Positions 37,686 to 47,061 of a stretch of 64,000 nt of DNA are shown piece by piece (the stretch's first letter is position 1; every line of letters starts with the position of its first letter). Source of the DNA: Algoriphagus aquaeductus (GTDB lineage: Bacteria; Bacteroidota; Bacteroidia; Cytophagales; Cyclobacteriaceae); assembly GCF_003253485.1 (NCBI RefSeq), contig NZ_QKTX01000001.1:248001-312000 (forward strand). The letters run 5' to 3'. Both the position numbers and the translations under genes were made by a program. The notes beneath the pieces were generated by a model. It worked only from the letters and a program-made list of their open reading frames with translations, was not told where the DNA came from and searched no databases.

Positions 37686-40085
37686 ATGTGGAAAAACTAT
37701 TTTAAAATCTCTCTTAGAAACCTTCAGAAGCGAAAGCTTTATGCAGGAATCAATTTGCTGGGCTTAACCTTGGCCATCACCAGTTTTTTAGCTATTGGAC
37801 TTTTCATCCATCACGAGTGGAGCTACGACCGCATGTATACCGGTTCCGACCGAATCTACCGGATCAATCAGGAGTTCACTATGGGTGGGGAATCTCAATT
37901 GGCAAGTACCTCACCGTCCGCCTTGATGCCGACTTTGCTGGAGGAATTTCCTGAAGTAGAGACGGGTACGCTGGTTTTTGATCTGAGTATTTTTTCGTCG
38001 GTAATGATCGATGCCGGTACAGGCAATAGCGAGGAAAATAAGTTTGCCTACGTGGATGAGCGATTTTTTGAGGTGTTTGATTTTCGGTTGCTGGCAGGAC
38101 AACCCGGAAGAATCCTCTCTGAACCCAATCAAATCGTACTGACCGAAAATACAGCCAATCGATACTTTGGTTCTGCCCAAAATGCAGAAGGTAAGATCCT
38201 AAAAGTGGAAGGGAAAGATTACCTCATCACCGGAGTTATGGAAAATTTCCCCAGCAACAGTCATTTGGATTTTGACTTTTTGGCTTCCTTCAAAACTCAC
38301 CGTCATGGACGCGAACCTGCTTGGTCTCCGAGTAATTACTATTCCTATGTCAAATTGAAAGAGGGGGCAGATATCGCTGACTTTCAAGCCAAACTTCCGG
38401 CTATGATCGAAAAGTACCTTGGTGCAGATATGAGGGAATATGGGTTTAGCTTTGCCTTTTTTCCACAGCCAGTCACGGCTATTCACCTGGGGAATCAAAG
38501 TTTGAATTCAATCAAGCCCGGAACCGACATCCAGTACCTATACATATTTGCAGTAGTCGCCCTATTGTTGGTCGTGATTGGGGTGATTAATTATGTCAAT
38601 CTGGCCACTGCGGAGGCCACTGAAAGACACAAAGAGGTGGGTCTTCGAAAGGTCATGGGGGCGGAGCGTTTCCAGCTTTTTGGACAGTTTGTAGCCGAAT
38701 CCATGGTTTTGACCGCTGCGGCTGTTGGACTTAGTCTGGTAGGAATATACCTTCTCTCTGAGCCCCTTACCGGATTGGTTGGATTCAAGATCAGCTTGGA
38801 TCCCCTGTTGTCCCTTCCAGGTTGGATGGGTATCCTTTTATTTGTGATTTTGATAGGCTTGTTGGCCGGGATATACCCTTCACTGATTCTTTCGGGAATG
38901 AGACCCATTCAGGCTTTGGGTAATAAAGTGAAAATCGGAAGTGGCGCTTGGGTTAGGAAAGGCTTGGTAGTGATACAGTTTTTTTTCTCCATAGGGTTGT
39001 TGATCGCAACGCTACTGGTCAAAGATCAACTGGAGTACATGCAGGAAGTGAATTTGGGCTATACCAAAGAGCGGTTGATTTCGATCAATTTTCACTACAA
39101 TCTGATTCCAAAAGCTGAGGCAATCCAGCAGGAATTGGTACGCACCGGTTCGGCCGAAACCATAGCCCTTGCGGCCAATATGCCTGTTCATGTAAAGGCC
39201 AAATACTCCATTTTCCCGGGTGGAGATAATGATCGGGAAGTAATGGTCACGGGCTATGCAGGGGATCATCACCTGCTGAAGACCGCAGGATTGGAATTGA
39301 TTTCGGGGCAGGATTTTTCGGAGACAGATATGATGCGCAATCAGCAGGCTGATACCGTGAGTGGCTATCCCATCCTGCTCAATGAAACCTCGGTCAAGGA
39401 GTTGGGCTGGTCTGTGGAAGATGCAGTGGGGAAAAAGGTGAATTTTGGTGGGGGAACAGCTTGGGTCAAAGGGGTGGTTAAGAACTTCTACTTCAATTCG
39501 CTGCATCATCAGGTAGGGCCAATGGTAATTTTCCTGAATCCGGATGAAACCAATGTCATGCTGATCCGAATTCCGGCCGGTGACCCCTCAGCGCATTTAG
39601 CATCCTTAGGGGAAGCTTGGAAGACGCTTGTTCCCGATCGCCCCTTCAATTATCAATTTGTAGATCAGGCCTATGCCCAACAGTACCGCTCGGAAGAAAA
39701 AGTGGGGATTCTATTCGGAGTATTTTCCGGTTTGGCCATTTTCATTGCCCTGATGGGATTGTTTGGATTGGTGTCCTATGTGGCCCTTCGAAGAACCAGG
39801 GAGATCGGAATTCGGAAAGTTTTGGGTGCAACCCAAACCGACGTGGTGGGAGTTTTGGCAGCTGACTTTTTTAAACTGTTGTTCCTTGCAGCCTTGTTGG
39901 CCATCGCAGTGAGCTGGTGGTTTATCCGATCCTGGCTACAAGGTTTCGCTCATCAGACTGCTGTCGAGATTTATCCTTTTCTGACAGCCATCCTCTTGGT
40001 ACTGTTGCTGTCAGTTCTTACCATATTCTATAGGAGTTGGAAGGTGTACACACTCAATCCATCCAAAACCTTGAAAAATGACTAA
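37686..40085 (+). CDS. MacB/FtsX-type ABC permease of the export operon
   Basis: 799 residues from ATG. Duplicated FtsX architecture with signatures KEVGLRKVMG and REIGIRKVLG. Helix 1 spans about residues 20-42, and the second helix block opens near base 38540. Unlike the five permeases at the left of the window it is followed directly (18 bases) by its own ATPase and then by a TolC-like protein, so it can be assigned to a tripartite-like export or envelope-transport complex. No periplasmic adaptor (MacA/HlyD) gene is present. It is controlled by the 37521-37625 module shared with the permease at 7313. Confidence 0.93.
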   Translation: MWKNYFKISLRNLQKRKLYAGINLLGLTLAITSFLAIGLFIHHEWSYDRMYTGSDRIYRINQEFTMGGESQLASTSPSALMPTLLEEFPEVETGTLVFDLSIFSSVMIDAGTGNSEENKFAYVDERFFEVFDFRLLAGQPGRILSEPNQIVLTENTANRYFGSAQNAEGKILKVEGKDYLITGVMENFPSNSHLDFDFLASFKTHRHGREPAWSPSNYYSYVKLKEGADIADFQAKLPAMIEKYLGADMREYGFSFAFFPQPVTAIHLGNQSLNSIKPGTDIQYLYIFAVVALLLVVIGVINYVNLATAEATERHKEVGLRKVMGAERFQLFGQFVAESMVLTAAAVGLSLVGIYLLSEPLTGLVGFKISLDPLLSLPGWMGILLFVILIGLLAGIYPSLILSGMRPIQALGNKVKIGSGAWVRKGLVVIQFFFSIGLLIATLLVKDQLEYMQEVNLGYTKERLISINFHYNLIPKAEAIQQELVRTGSAETIALAANMPVHVKAKYSIFPGGDNDREVMVTGYAGDHHLLKTAGLELISGQDFSETDMMRNQQADTVSGYPILLNETSVKELGWSVEDAVGKKVNFGGGTAWVKGVVKNFYFNSLHHQVGPMVIFLNPDETNVMLIRIPAGDPSAHLASLGEAWKTLVPDRPFNYQFVDQAYAQQYRSEEKVGILFGVFSGLAIFIALMGLFGLVSYVALRRTREIGIRKVLGATQTDVVGVLAADFFKLLFLAALLAIAVSWWFIRSWLQGFAHQTAVEIYPFLTAILLVLLLSVLTIFYRSWKVYTLNPSKTLKND

Positions 40086-40103
40086 TCCATTGAATAATAT
40101 ACT

Positions 40104-40781
40104 ATGATTCAACTTACCGAACTGGACAAATTTATCGAGTCCCGTTTTCAGCGGGTCTTCCTGCTCAAAGGAATTCATCTCACGATTAATGAGGGAGAGT
40201 TTCTGACTTTGATGGGGCCTTCGGGCGCAGGAAAATCCACCTTGCTCAATATCCTCGGCTTGTTGGACGAGGATTATCAGGGCACTTATTCCTTTCTTGG
40301 AAAGGATATCCGGGCGATGAAGGCCAAAGAGCGCTCCAATCTGCACAAAAGTGAGTTTGGGTACATTTTCCAGGCTTACCACCTGATCGATGAGTTGACT
40401 GTCTATGAAAATATCGAAACTCCGCTTCTGTATAGGAATGTTTCTTCTTCTGACCGCAAGAGTATCATTGCGGAGCTTTTGGACCGATTCAAAATGGTAG
40501 CCAAAAAGGATCTCTTCCCGGCACAACTCAGCGGTGGACAACAGCAGCTGGTCGGAATCGCAAGAGCTGTAGCCGGTAAACCCAGAGTCTTGCTCGCTGA
40601 TGAACCCACCGGAAATCTCCATTCGGCGCAGGCAAAAGAGATCATGGAGGTTTTCCAGGAGTTGCACAGGGAAGGAACCACCATCATTCAGGCTACCCAC
40701 GCCCGAGAAAATGCCGACTATGGCACCCGATTAATTCAATTGATAGACGGAAGAATAGACAGTGATGAACAAATTGCTTAA
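40104..40781 (+). CDS. ABC transporter ATPase, MacB/LolD type
   Basis: 225 residues, the normal length of LolD/FtsE-like ATPases. Walker A GPSGAGKS (about 39-46), Q-loop FQAYHL, signature LSGGQQQ, Walker B VLLADEP, and an H-loop histidine in QATHARE. The D-loop reads GNLHS where MacB/LolD proteins usually have GNLDS, a replacement at a dimer-interface position that may be normal for this Bacteroidota subfamily. It powers the permease encoded immediately upstream and could also serve the orphan permeases elsewhere in the window. Its 3' end overlaps the tolC-like gene. Confidence 0.93.
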   Translation: MIQLTELDKFIESRFQRVFLLKGIHLTINEGEFLTLMGPSGAGKSTLLNILGLLDEDYQGTYSFLGKDIRAMKAKERSNLHKSEFGYIFQAYHLIDELTVYENIETPLLYRNVSSSDRKSIIAELLDRFKMVAKKDLFPAQLSGGQQQLVGIARAVAGKPRVLLADEPTGNLHSAQAKEIMEVFQELHREGTTIIQATHARENADYGTRLIQLIDGRIDSDEQIA

Positions 40782-42114
40782 AAAGATTTTAGGATTCGGA
40801 TTGGTATGCGGATCCTTTTGGACAACCCATTCCTATGGGCAGGATACTTTATACCTGACCTTTCGAGAGGCTGTTTCCATCGCTCAAAGCAAAAATCTGG
40901 ATTATAAAATCACGGAAAACAATCTGGAGGTTTTGAGAAAAGAAAAACAGGTGGCGACTCTTTCCCATCTTCCCACAGCAGGAATTTCCACCAATTTGGC
41001 CAGGCAAACCGGGCAGCAGTTTCAACAAGTAGAGGGAGAAATTGTAGTGACCAATGTGACCAACGAAATCGTCTCTTCCAATCTCAATCTGAATATGCCC
41101 GTCTTCAATTCGGGACGAAGAATACTGGATACCCAATCTGCCGATCTTGCCTTGAAAGCTGGTGAAAAAGGGCTGGACAGGGCTAAGCAACTGGTGATAT
41201 TTGATGTTGCCAGAAGGTACTTACAGGTGTTGCTGGATGAAGAATTGTTACGAATTGCTTCCGAAAACCTGGAAAACCAAAAGCAGCAACTTGTCCAAAT
41301 CGAAGGATTTGTGGAGGCTGGGCTCAGAACTGTCTCAGATCTCTACAATCAACAGTCGGAGGTGGCTAGGCTTGAATCAGTGAAGGTAGATGCTGAGATC
41401 CAGTTGGAAAATGATCGATGGAGTCTTTCTGAATATTTGCAGCTGGATGCAGGAGTGATTCCTGTTTTGGAAAAAGTAAATCCTGAAAGTGAACGCGAAT
41501 CCTTTTTGGAAATGGAACTGAATCAACTTTATGAACTCGCACAATCCAACCGATCGGATTTGACCCAACAGCGCTTATTGTCGGATTCGTTTAAGAAGGA
41601 TATGCAAGCGGTCAAGGCCATGTACTTTCCGAGAATCAATGCCTTCTATAGCTATAATACATTCTTTACTTCTTTGGATTCCAGGTCAATGAGGGAGCAG
41701 TTACTGAGAATATATCCTCAAAACACGTTGGGACTTTCTTTAGTGGTGCCGATATTCTCGAGTTTTCAAACCCGGCTCGATGTGACCCGCAGCCGGGTGA
41801 CCTACCAGAATCAATTGCTCAGGACCGAATCGGTAGACCGAAAGGTGTTTCAAGATGTCAAGCTTGCTCATCAAAATTACCTGGCGGCTATCAGAAAGGA
41901 AAAAAATGCTCAAGTACAGGTCTTGGCAGCTGATGAAGCGTCCAAGGCGGTCAGTGAACGGTTTCGCTTAGGGCTTTCCAGTTTTGTAGATTTGGCCACT
42001 GCCAATCAAACTTTGGTGAGAGCTCAGGCCGATCAAGCTCAGACGGTTTTTACACTATACTTTCAAGAAGTCCTGATGAAATATGCACTGGGAATCCTCG
42101 AAGTAGAGGATTGA
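40765..42114 (+). CDS. TolC-family outer membrane efflux protein
   Basis: 449 residues from ATG at 40765, overlapping the ATPase gene by 17 bases; a GTG one codon earlier is an alternative. A signal peptide ends near SYGQ. Two outer-membrane-efflux (OEP) repeats are visible, each with long coiled-coil helices: LTFREAVSIAQSKNLDY and RYLQVLLDEELLRIASENL in the first half, LYELAQSNRSDLTQQRLL and FRLGLSSFVDLATANQTLVRAQ in the second. It would form the trimeric outer-membrane duct for the permease-ATPase pair. The operon ends at a bidirectional terminator just after the stop codon. Confidence 0.92.
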   Translation: MNKLLKKILGFGLVCGSFWTTHSYGQDTLYLTFREAVSIAQSKNLDYKITENNLEVLRKEKQVATLSHLPTAGISTNLARQTGQQFQQVEGEIVVTNVTNEIVSSNLNLNMPVFNSGRRILDTQSADLALKAGEKGLDRAKQLVIFDVARRYLQVLLDEELLRIASENLENQKQQLVQIEGFVEAGLRTVSDLYNQQSEVARLESVKVDAEIQLENDRWSLSEYLQLDAGVIPVLEKVNPESERESFLEMELNQLYELAQSNRSDLTQQRLLSDSFKKDMQAVKAMYFPRINAFYSYNTFFTSLDSRSMREQLLRIYPQNTLGLSLVVPIFSSFQTRLDVTRSRVTYQNQLLRTESVDRKVFQDVKLAHQNYLAAIRKEKNAQVQVLAADEASKAVSERFRLGLSSFVDLATANQTLVRAQADQAQTVFTLYFQEVLMKYALGILEVED

Positions 42115-42158
42115 ATCACAAAAAAGGAAGGCCCAGTAAGCCTTCCTTTTTTGTGATT
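42115..42158. terminator. Bidirectional terminator between convergent genes
   Basis: AATCACAAAAAAGGAAGGC (from 42114) pairs with GCCTTCCTTTTTTGTGATT (to 42158) around a short loop. The A and T runs lie inside the stem, so U-tracts are available in both directions. It serves the tolC-like gene (plus) and the OmpA gene (minus, stop at 42182). Confidence 0.85.
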
Positions 42159-42181
42159 AGAGGGTTGTGGTAGTTGTTCTT

Positions 42182-43024
42182 TTAAAGCATTGAGAAGAAC
42201 ATATCCAGATCAGGAATCAGGACAATACGCGTTCTTCTGTTCAAAGCCATATTTTCAGGCGTGTCGTTTTCCACGACTGGTAAGTAGCTTGCCCGACCTG
42301 CAGCAATCATCTTTTCAGGAGCTACTTTGTATTTCAACTGAAGTTCTCTTACGATAGAGGTGGCTCTTTTGACCGAGAGATCCCAGTTATCTTGCACCAC
42401 AGCATTCGAAATCGACCTAGGATCGGTATGACCTTCGATCATCACTTGCAGGCTTGGTTCTCCATTGATCACCTCGGCCAGTTTCTCCAGGAGCGGATTG
42501 GCTTTAGGACTGATTCTGTAGCTAGCGGTATTGAAAAGTAGTTTATCAGAAACTGAGATCATCACGACTGTATTTTCTATATCAATCTTGATGTCATCTT
42601 CATTTTCGGTTTCTGAAGTGATATTTTTCTTCAGATTGTATTGGATGGCCAGATTGACAGAATCTTCCATGGTTTTGGCCTCCGCCAACAAGGTTGGGTC
42701 TACATTCTGAAGAGTTTGTTCCAATTTTGCCAGGTGGTTTTTGGAGATCGGTGCAGAACCATTAAATGCCAAAAGAGAGTTGTTGGCTTCTTCCAAGGAC
42801 GAATTGGTATCGCGTAGGCTGTTGATTCGGGCATTATATTCTGCCACCCGCTTTTCGATAGCGGTCATTTTTTCTTCCAGCTCTGCTTTTTCTTTATTGA
42901 CCTCAGCAAGCTCGGATTGGGTTCTGAAAAGGTTTCCTTCGAGTTCGGTGTATTTTTTCTTGGAAACACAGGAGATGGTCAAACTTAGGCCTAAGGCCGT
43001 AGCGAGAATCATTGACTTTTTCAT
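42182..43024 (-). CDS. OmpA-family peptidoglycan-binding lipoprotein
   Basis: 280 residues. Lipobox LTISC with Cys19, then a coiled coil rich in E, K and A (about 28-90), and a C-terminal OmpA domain (about 150-275) with VMIEGHTDPRSIS, KRATSIVRELQLKY, AAGRASYLPVVEND and NRRTRIVLIP. The Asp/Arg pair of the TD-x10-R peptidoglycan (diaminopimelate) site is present. The protein would tether outer membrane and cell wall, with the coiled coil setting the reach. Preceded by a candidate promoter at 43056-43085; monocistronic. Confidence 0.9.
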   Translation of the reverse strand: MKKSMILATALGLSLTISCVSKKKYTELEGNLFRTQSELAEVNKEKAELEEKMTAIEKRVAEYNARINSLRDTNSSLEEANNSLLAFNGSAPISKNHLAKLEQTLQNVDPTLLAEAKTMEDSVNLAIQYNLKKNITSETENEDDIKIDIENTVVMISVSDKLLFNTASYRISPKANPLLEKLAEVINGEPSLQVMIEGHTDPRSISNAVVQDNWDLSVKRATSIVRELQLKYKVAPEKMIAAGRASYLPVVENDTPENMALNRRTRIVLIPDLDMFFSML

Positions 43025-43055
43025 AGGTATTTCAGTCTTGTTTCTTTCTACTCTC

Positions 43056-43085
43056 CAAATGCATCGCCAGATGTCATTTCAGCAA
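43056..43085 (-). promoter_or_regulatory. Candidate promoter of the OmpA lipoprotein gene
   Basis: On the minus strand TTG (43085-43083), 19 bases, then TGCATTTG (43063-43056), one mismatch to TAnnTTTG. The ATG is about 32 bases downstream of the -7 box. Confidence 0.5.
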
Positions 43086-43164
43086 GAAGTAAGGAGTGCC
43101 AAAAGTTCTGAAATATCCTAGAATCCGCTTAATCTGGCAGATTTGGGGGTTTTTCATCAAGATG

Positions 43165-43203
43165 AAAAAAAGCACAGCCTCGATTCTGAAGCTGTGCTTT
43201 TTG
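43165..43203 (-). terminator. Intrinsic terminator of the DUF4136 gene
   Basis: AAAAGCACAGC (43167-43177) pairs with GCTGTGCTTTT (43191-43201). On the minus strand the stem is followed by a U-run (43171-43165). It lies about 40 bases beyond the DUF4136 stop. Confidence 0.8.
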
Positions 43204-43243
43204 GGAAAAAGTGGGGAATTTTTCTACAGGTTGTCTTTTGTTT

Positions 43244-43828
43244 TTAGTCCGCGAGTCGGTTCACGATTCGGAATTCGTTCATTACCCGATAGGCAGCCCG
43301 CGTGATATCGGATGGGAAATTGGGGGATTCCAGATCGAAATTTGCTGCTGTGTAGCCTTGCCAAATCGTATTGCCTTTTTTGCTGTCAATCACATAGATT
43401 ACAAGCATTCCATGGTTTTGGGTGTATTTTACCTGATTGTAAGTTTCGTCTTTTTCTTGTTCACGTTCGATATCACCCTCTTCATTTCTGTAGGTTAGGC
43501 CTGTTCTATTGAGCCAATAATCGAATTCGGGCTGTACGTATCCCCGATATCTTACTGAGTCTGTAAAGATCTTATAGCTTACCAATAAGTCCGGCTTGCT
43601 CACCTGTTCTCTAAATCCTTGTGAACCCAAGCGAGCTCCAATCGTCGCGTTGAGAACCGGGGCAATCACGGTGGTATCCATGTCGATGGATTCTACGAAG
43701 GCAAAAGTTTTATATTTTTTAAATGAGCCGGTGTAGTTGTAGTCGTAGTCTGTGACATAATCTTTGGAGGAGAAGCAAGACACGCTCAAAATCAAAAGGA
43801 GGCCAAGGAAAAAGGGAGAGGCTTTCAT
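43244..43828 (-). CDS. DUF4136 lipoprotein
   Basis: 194 residues. The N-terminus is a lipoprotein signal with Cys18 (LSVSC). The body matches the DUF4136 pattern seen across Bacteroidota: TDYDYNYTGSFKKYKTFAFVE near the N-terminus, GSQGFREQVSKPDLLVSYKI in the middle, and IDSKKGNTIWQGYTAANFD before a C-terminal AAYRVMNEF helix. This is a small mixed alpha/beta envelope protein of unknown function. Monocistronic, followed by its own terminator. Confidence 0.82.
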   Translation of the reverse strand: MKASPFFLGLLLILSVSCFSSKDYVTDYDYNYTGSFKKYKTFAFVESIDMDTTVIAPVLNATIGARLGSQGFREQVSKPDLLVSYKIFTDSVRYRGYVQPEFDYWLNRTGLTYRNEEGDIEREQEKDETYNQVKYTQNHGMLVIYVIDSKKGNTIWQGYTAANFDLESPNFPSDITRAAYRVMNEFRIVNRLAD

Positions 43829-43968
43829 AATTTTTTTATTAAGACATGAGTACTCGAGAGGAGGTTGATTGCAAACTATTCAGATTAGTCAACCTGTGCT
43901 TTAAGAATTTTGTTTTTCAAATCCTTAAAATTCAGGGTAATGACTTCTTAATTTAGAAAAAAAGCAAT

Positions 43969-43993
43969 AAAAAAGCTCCCTGATGGGGGAGCC
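43969..43993 (-). terminator. Intrinsic terminator of the DUF2490 gene
   Basis: GCTCCC (43975-43980) pairs with GGGAGC (43987-43992), followed on the minus strand by six U (43974-43969). It lies 24 bases after the DUF2490 stop. Confidence 0.75.
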
Positions 43994-44016
43994 ATTTTTG
44001 AAGGAGTTTTATAAAA

Positions 44017-44706
44017 TCACTTTCGTGAATAGAGCTGATGGAATATTCCCACCTGTAATTGCCCTTTGGAAATGGTGTTGGTGGTTTGCTCTAAGAAACC
44101 GAGTTGCATGGCGACTCCTTTTTGAAGTCGATACCCCAATCCCAGGTAAAGCCTGTTCCGGTCAAAATACTCGATCCGCTCATTGGGTTTTTCTCCATTA
44201 ATGAAAATTTCATCATAGGCTTGCAAATACCAAGAGCCCTGCTCAGAAAGTTCTTTGGAATTGAGTGGGATGTTGAGAAACAGGGTATAGCGAAATCGTG
44301 TTCTGAAATCCTGATCTTCAATCCACCGCTGTTCATACCTGTATCGGTGGGTCAACCCGATTTTGCCCAGTTTTTGGCGTAAAATCGCTTCCTGGAAAAT
44401 ACGGTTCTCATGAAAAGTTTCCCTGGATTTTCCAGAGGTACCACTGGTGATACTGGCATATCCAGTCAAAAAGCTAGCTTGTCCGGATTTAAGATTATAC
44501 TGAAGCCCTGTCCGGAGCAGCAATTGATCCAGATCGCTACTCACCTGAAAACTTCTCAGCTGAGCTTCCCCATGGATAGCCCAAGGGCTTTCTTTGAATC
44601 GAAAATTGCCAAAATACATGTACCAGGCCCCCAGATCATTTGGGTCTTGGGCGAAGGTCGGAATTGCGCAAAGAATGGAGAATAGAAGAAGGAGGATTTT
44701 TTTCAT
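44017..44706 (-). CDS. DUF2490-family outer membrane beta-barrel protein
   Basis: 229 residues from ATG at 44706 (MKKILLLLFSILCAIPTFAQ, a clear signal peptide); an upstream in-frame ATG at 44763 lies inside the divergent gene. The mature part alternates hydrophobic and polar residues in strands typical of a 10-12-stranded barrel and has the DUF2490 hallmarks: DLGAWYMYFGNFRF, an R-x-RYEQRW segment (THRYRYEQRWIED), and DEIFINGE followed by FDRNRLYLGLGYRLQKG. The function is unknown. It is divergent from the uracil-DNA glycosylase gene with only 42 bases between starts. Confidence 0.82.
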   Translation of the reverse strand: MKKILLLLFSILCAIPTFAQDPNDLGAWYMYFGNFRFKESPWAIHGEAQLRSFQVSSDLDQLLLRTGLQYNLKSGQASFLTGYASITSGTSGKSRETFHENRIFQEAILRQKLGKIGLTHRYRYEQRWIEDQDFRTRFRYTLFLNIPLNSKELSEQGSWYLQAYDEIFINGEKPNERIEYFDRNRLYLGLGYRLQKGVAMQLGFLEQTTNTISKGQLQVGIFHQLYSRK

Positions 44707-44748
44707 TAGTGGAAATTCTACAATAGGTTTGGGAAAATTGGAAGGATT

Positions 44749-45327
44749 ATGTCGGATTTCCAAACCCTTATTTCATCAGTCAAAAGCTGCAATATGTGCG
44801 AGGAACATTTGCCTTTGGGGCCCAAACCCGTATTTTCCATTCATCCTGAGAGTAAAATTCTCCTCATCGGACAAGCACCAGGCACAAAGGTTCATGCCAC
44901 AGGCATCCCCTGGAATGATCCCAGTGGTGATGAACTTAGACGTTGGCTAGCTGTGGATCGGGATATCTTTTACAATCCGGAGATTTTTGGAATAATGCCC
45001 ATGGGATTTTGCTATCCGGGTAAAGGTAAAGGGGGAGACTTACCTCCCAGGCCAGAATGCGCCACAACTTGGCATGATCGACTTCTTGCTTCCATGCCAA
45101 AAGTTAAGCTCATACTGCTCGTCGGATCTTTTGCCCAGCGCTACTATTTGGGAGAAAGGATAAAGCCAAACCTAACCGAAACCGTCAGGCAGGCTAAGGA
45201 ATATTTACCGGAATATTTTCCGCTCGTTCACCCTTCTCCGAGAAATCGACTTTGGATGAAAAAAAATCCATGGTTTGAGGCAGATATTTTACCGGTATTG
45301 AGGGAAAAAATCTTGGGCATAATTTAG
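44749..45327 (+). CDS. Fe-S uracil-DNA glycosylase superfamily protein
   Basis: 192 residues. Motif A GQAPG (41-45) and motif B HPSPRN near the C-terminus are the uracil-DNA glycosylase superfamily signatures. Four cysteines in the family 4/5-like pattern (C14-x2-C17 and C88-x15-C104) can hold a 4Fe-4S cluster. It would start base-excision repair at uracil or a related deaminated base. The exact family and base preference cannot be settled by eye. TAGGTTTG at 44724-44731 is a possible -7 element, but no -33 box is visible. Confidence 0.85.
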   Translation: MSDFQTLISSVKSCNMCEEHLPLGPKPVFSIHPESKILLIGQAPGTKVHATGIPWNDPSGDELRRWLAVDRDIFYNPEIFGIMPMGFCYPGKGKGGDLPPRPECATTWHDRLLASMPKVKLILLVGSFAQRYYLGERIKPNLTETVRQAKEYLPEYFPLVHPSPRNRLWMKKNPWFEADILPVLREKILGII

Positions 45328-45463
45328 TTTTTCTAATAATTGTCTATATTTTGACTACAATCTTATTTTATTGTTATGAAATGCCCATGAGAATGGCTTC
45401 TCACACAGGGAAATGATTATCCAGGGCATTCCATGTGGCAAATGACAATCAAATTATAAACAG

Positions 45464-46609
45464 ATGAAAAACACACCTTTAATTTTTATGGGCGCTGTAT
45501 TAGGAATTTTTTCTTGCAGCCCAACCATAGACCAAACCGCAGTTAATTATTCACTTGAGATCGAAGATTCGGTTATGATTAATCATTTGGGTTCCCTTTA
45601 TCTGATTGATTATGATTCCAAGAATGATAAATTTCTATTATCCGACGAGTCTTTTTATAACTATGTCGAAGCGAATAAGGAGGGAGAAAAAGTATTTGAA
45701 GGGAGGCTTCCTGTAGATGGACCAGATGCTATTGATATGGCTTTGGGAATGGGCTATTTTAGAGGGAATATTGCTGTAGCCACTGCCAATCAAGGGTTTA
45801 AGTTGTTTGATCAGGGGGTGTCTGTAGGAGCCATCAAGATCCCATACGCGTATAATTCTTTCAATTTTTTACCTAAAATCGGATTGACGGAATGGAATGG
45901 AGGGATTCTATATCCGAGGTTGTTGGCCGATTCGCTCATGGCTGCAGGATTCACTGAGGAGTTTTATGCCCGGGGTTATACTGATCCGCTTTTTGAGTTT
46001 CAAAAAGAAGGTCAGGAGGTGAAAAACTTGGGATTCTTACCTGAGACCTCGCCTTTGAGAAACGGGAATTTTCATGGCAGTTTGGTTTTGGTATACCATC
46101 TTCAGGGCCCAAATCTTTATTTACTCAATTGGGTGAGACCGGAGATACTGAAGTATTCGGCCGAAATTGGGGATATCACTGCTGTGGAGACAGTCAATCT
46201 TGGTTTGGAAAATTGGGTGTCATACGATGAAACACCCCTCAACAATGCCCAGAACTTTTATGAAACTTACCGTAAAAAAATGCCGGGAACGGTGAGAAAT
46301 ATCCAATCGGTCGGAGACTATTTCTTGGTTCAATACCAATTAGGAATTCCGGAAGAGGTGTTTGCCACGATATTGGACGGGGAGGGAAGACTGAAGTCGG
46401 AAGAAGTCGCCAAAATCAATCCACCTCTCATCGCGGTTTTGGATAAAAACCTCAAAGTTCTGGCAAAGGATCTTCGACTTCCTCCAGCATCCAATGGTGA
46501 TTTTGTGGTGACTAAGGAGGGGCATATAGTTGTATCCAAAAATCCCAACCTTTCTGAAACTGAAGATCCGGGTACTATCCTTTATAAATTGAAACTGAAA
46601 ACTGATTAG
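45464..46609 (+). CDS. DUF4221-like lipoprotein, six-bladed propeller candidate
   Basis: 381 residues. Lipoprotein signal with Cys18 (GIFSC). The body resembles the DUF4221 proteins of Bacteroidetes: an N-terminal SLYLIDYDSKNDKFLLSD segment, repeated short strands with aromatic-Asp turns, and a C-terminal DLRLPPASNGDFVVTKEGHI. The pattern suggests a propeller that senses or binds something at the outer membrane. It has no enzymatic motif. It stands alone, with a 136-base upstream gap in which I see no clear promoter (TATATTTTG near 45347 is close but off-consensus). Confidence 0.7.
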   Translation: MKNTPLIFMGAVLGIFSCSPTIDQTAVNYSLEIEDSVMINHLGSLYLIDYDSKNDKFLLSDESFYNYVEANKEGEKVFEGRLPVDGPDAIDMALGMGYFRGNIAVATANQGFKLFDQGVSVGAIKIPYAYNSFNFLPKIGLTEWNGGILYPRLLADSLMAAGFTEEFYARGYTDPLFEFQKEGQEVKNLGFLPETSPLRNGNFHGSLVLVYHLQGPNLYLLNWVRPEILKYSAEIGDITAVETVNLGLENWVSYDETPLNNAQNFYETYRKKMPGTVRNIQSVGDYFLVQYQLGIPEEVFATILDGEGRLKSEEVAKINPPLIAVLDKNLKVLAKDLRLPPASNGDFVVTKEGHIVVSKNPNLSETEDPGTILYKLKLKTD

Positions 46610-46687
46610 GGAAATCTGAGGTTCAACGGGTGGGAAAAAAGTGGGTTTTCAACTAACTTTCTTAAATTCAGAGAAACTTTTTTGCCT

Positions 46688-47053
46688 ATGGATACTGTAA
46701 AAAGAGTTTGTCAGCATTGCGGAAAACCCATTCATGGGCGTCCTGATAAGAAGTTTTGTGATGATGCCTGTCGCAATACGTTCAATAATCAACAGAATGC
46801 GATCACGACCAACCTGATTCGCAATATCAATCACGCTTTGAAGCGCAACCGGCATATCCTTGCTGGATTAATCCCGGAAGGAGAAAAGTTGGCTAAAACT
46901 ACCAGGGAAAAACTCATTAGAGAGGGCTTTAACTTTCGGTATTTTACCCATGTCTACCAAAATCAGAAGGGCAACCTCTATCATTATTGTTATGATTTTG
47001 GCTATCTGGGCTTGGAAGGGGATTGGTTTTTGATTGTCCGGGGAAAAGAATGA
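46688..47053 (+). CDS. Small zinc-ribbon protein of unknown function
   Basis: 121 residues from ATG at 46688 (TTG at 46682 is also in frame). The N-terminal half has a treble-clef or ribbon-like zinc site, CQHCGKPIHGRPDKKFCDDAC, with spacing C-x2-C and C-x3-C, related to the DUF2116-type ribbons. The rest is helical (TNLIRNINHALKRNRHILAGL) followed by a short beta region with YHYCYDFGYLGLEG. It is cytoplasmic. It converges with the sulfatase gene with only eight bases between stops, so the two transcripts probably overlap. Function unknown. Confidence 0.75.
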   Translation: MDTVKRVCQHCGKPIHGRPDKKFCDDACRNTFNNQQNAITTNLIRNINHALKRNRHILAGLIPEGEKLAKTTREKLIREGFNFRYFTHVYQNQKGNLYHYCYDFGYLGLEGDWFLIVRGKE

Positions 47054-47061
47054 ATTCAGGT

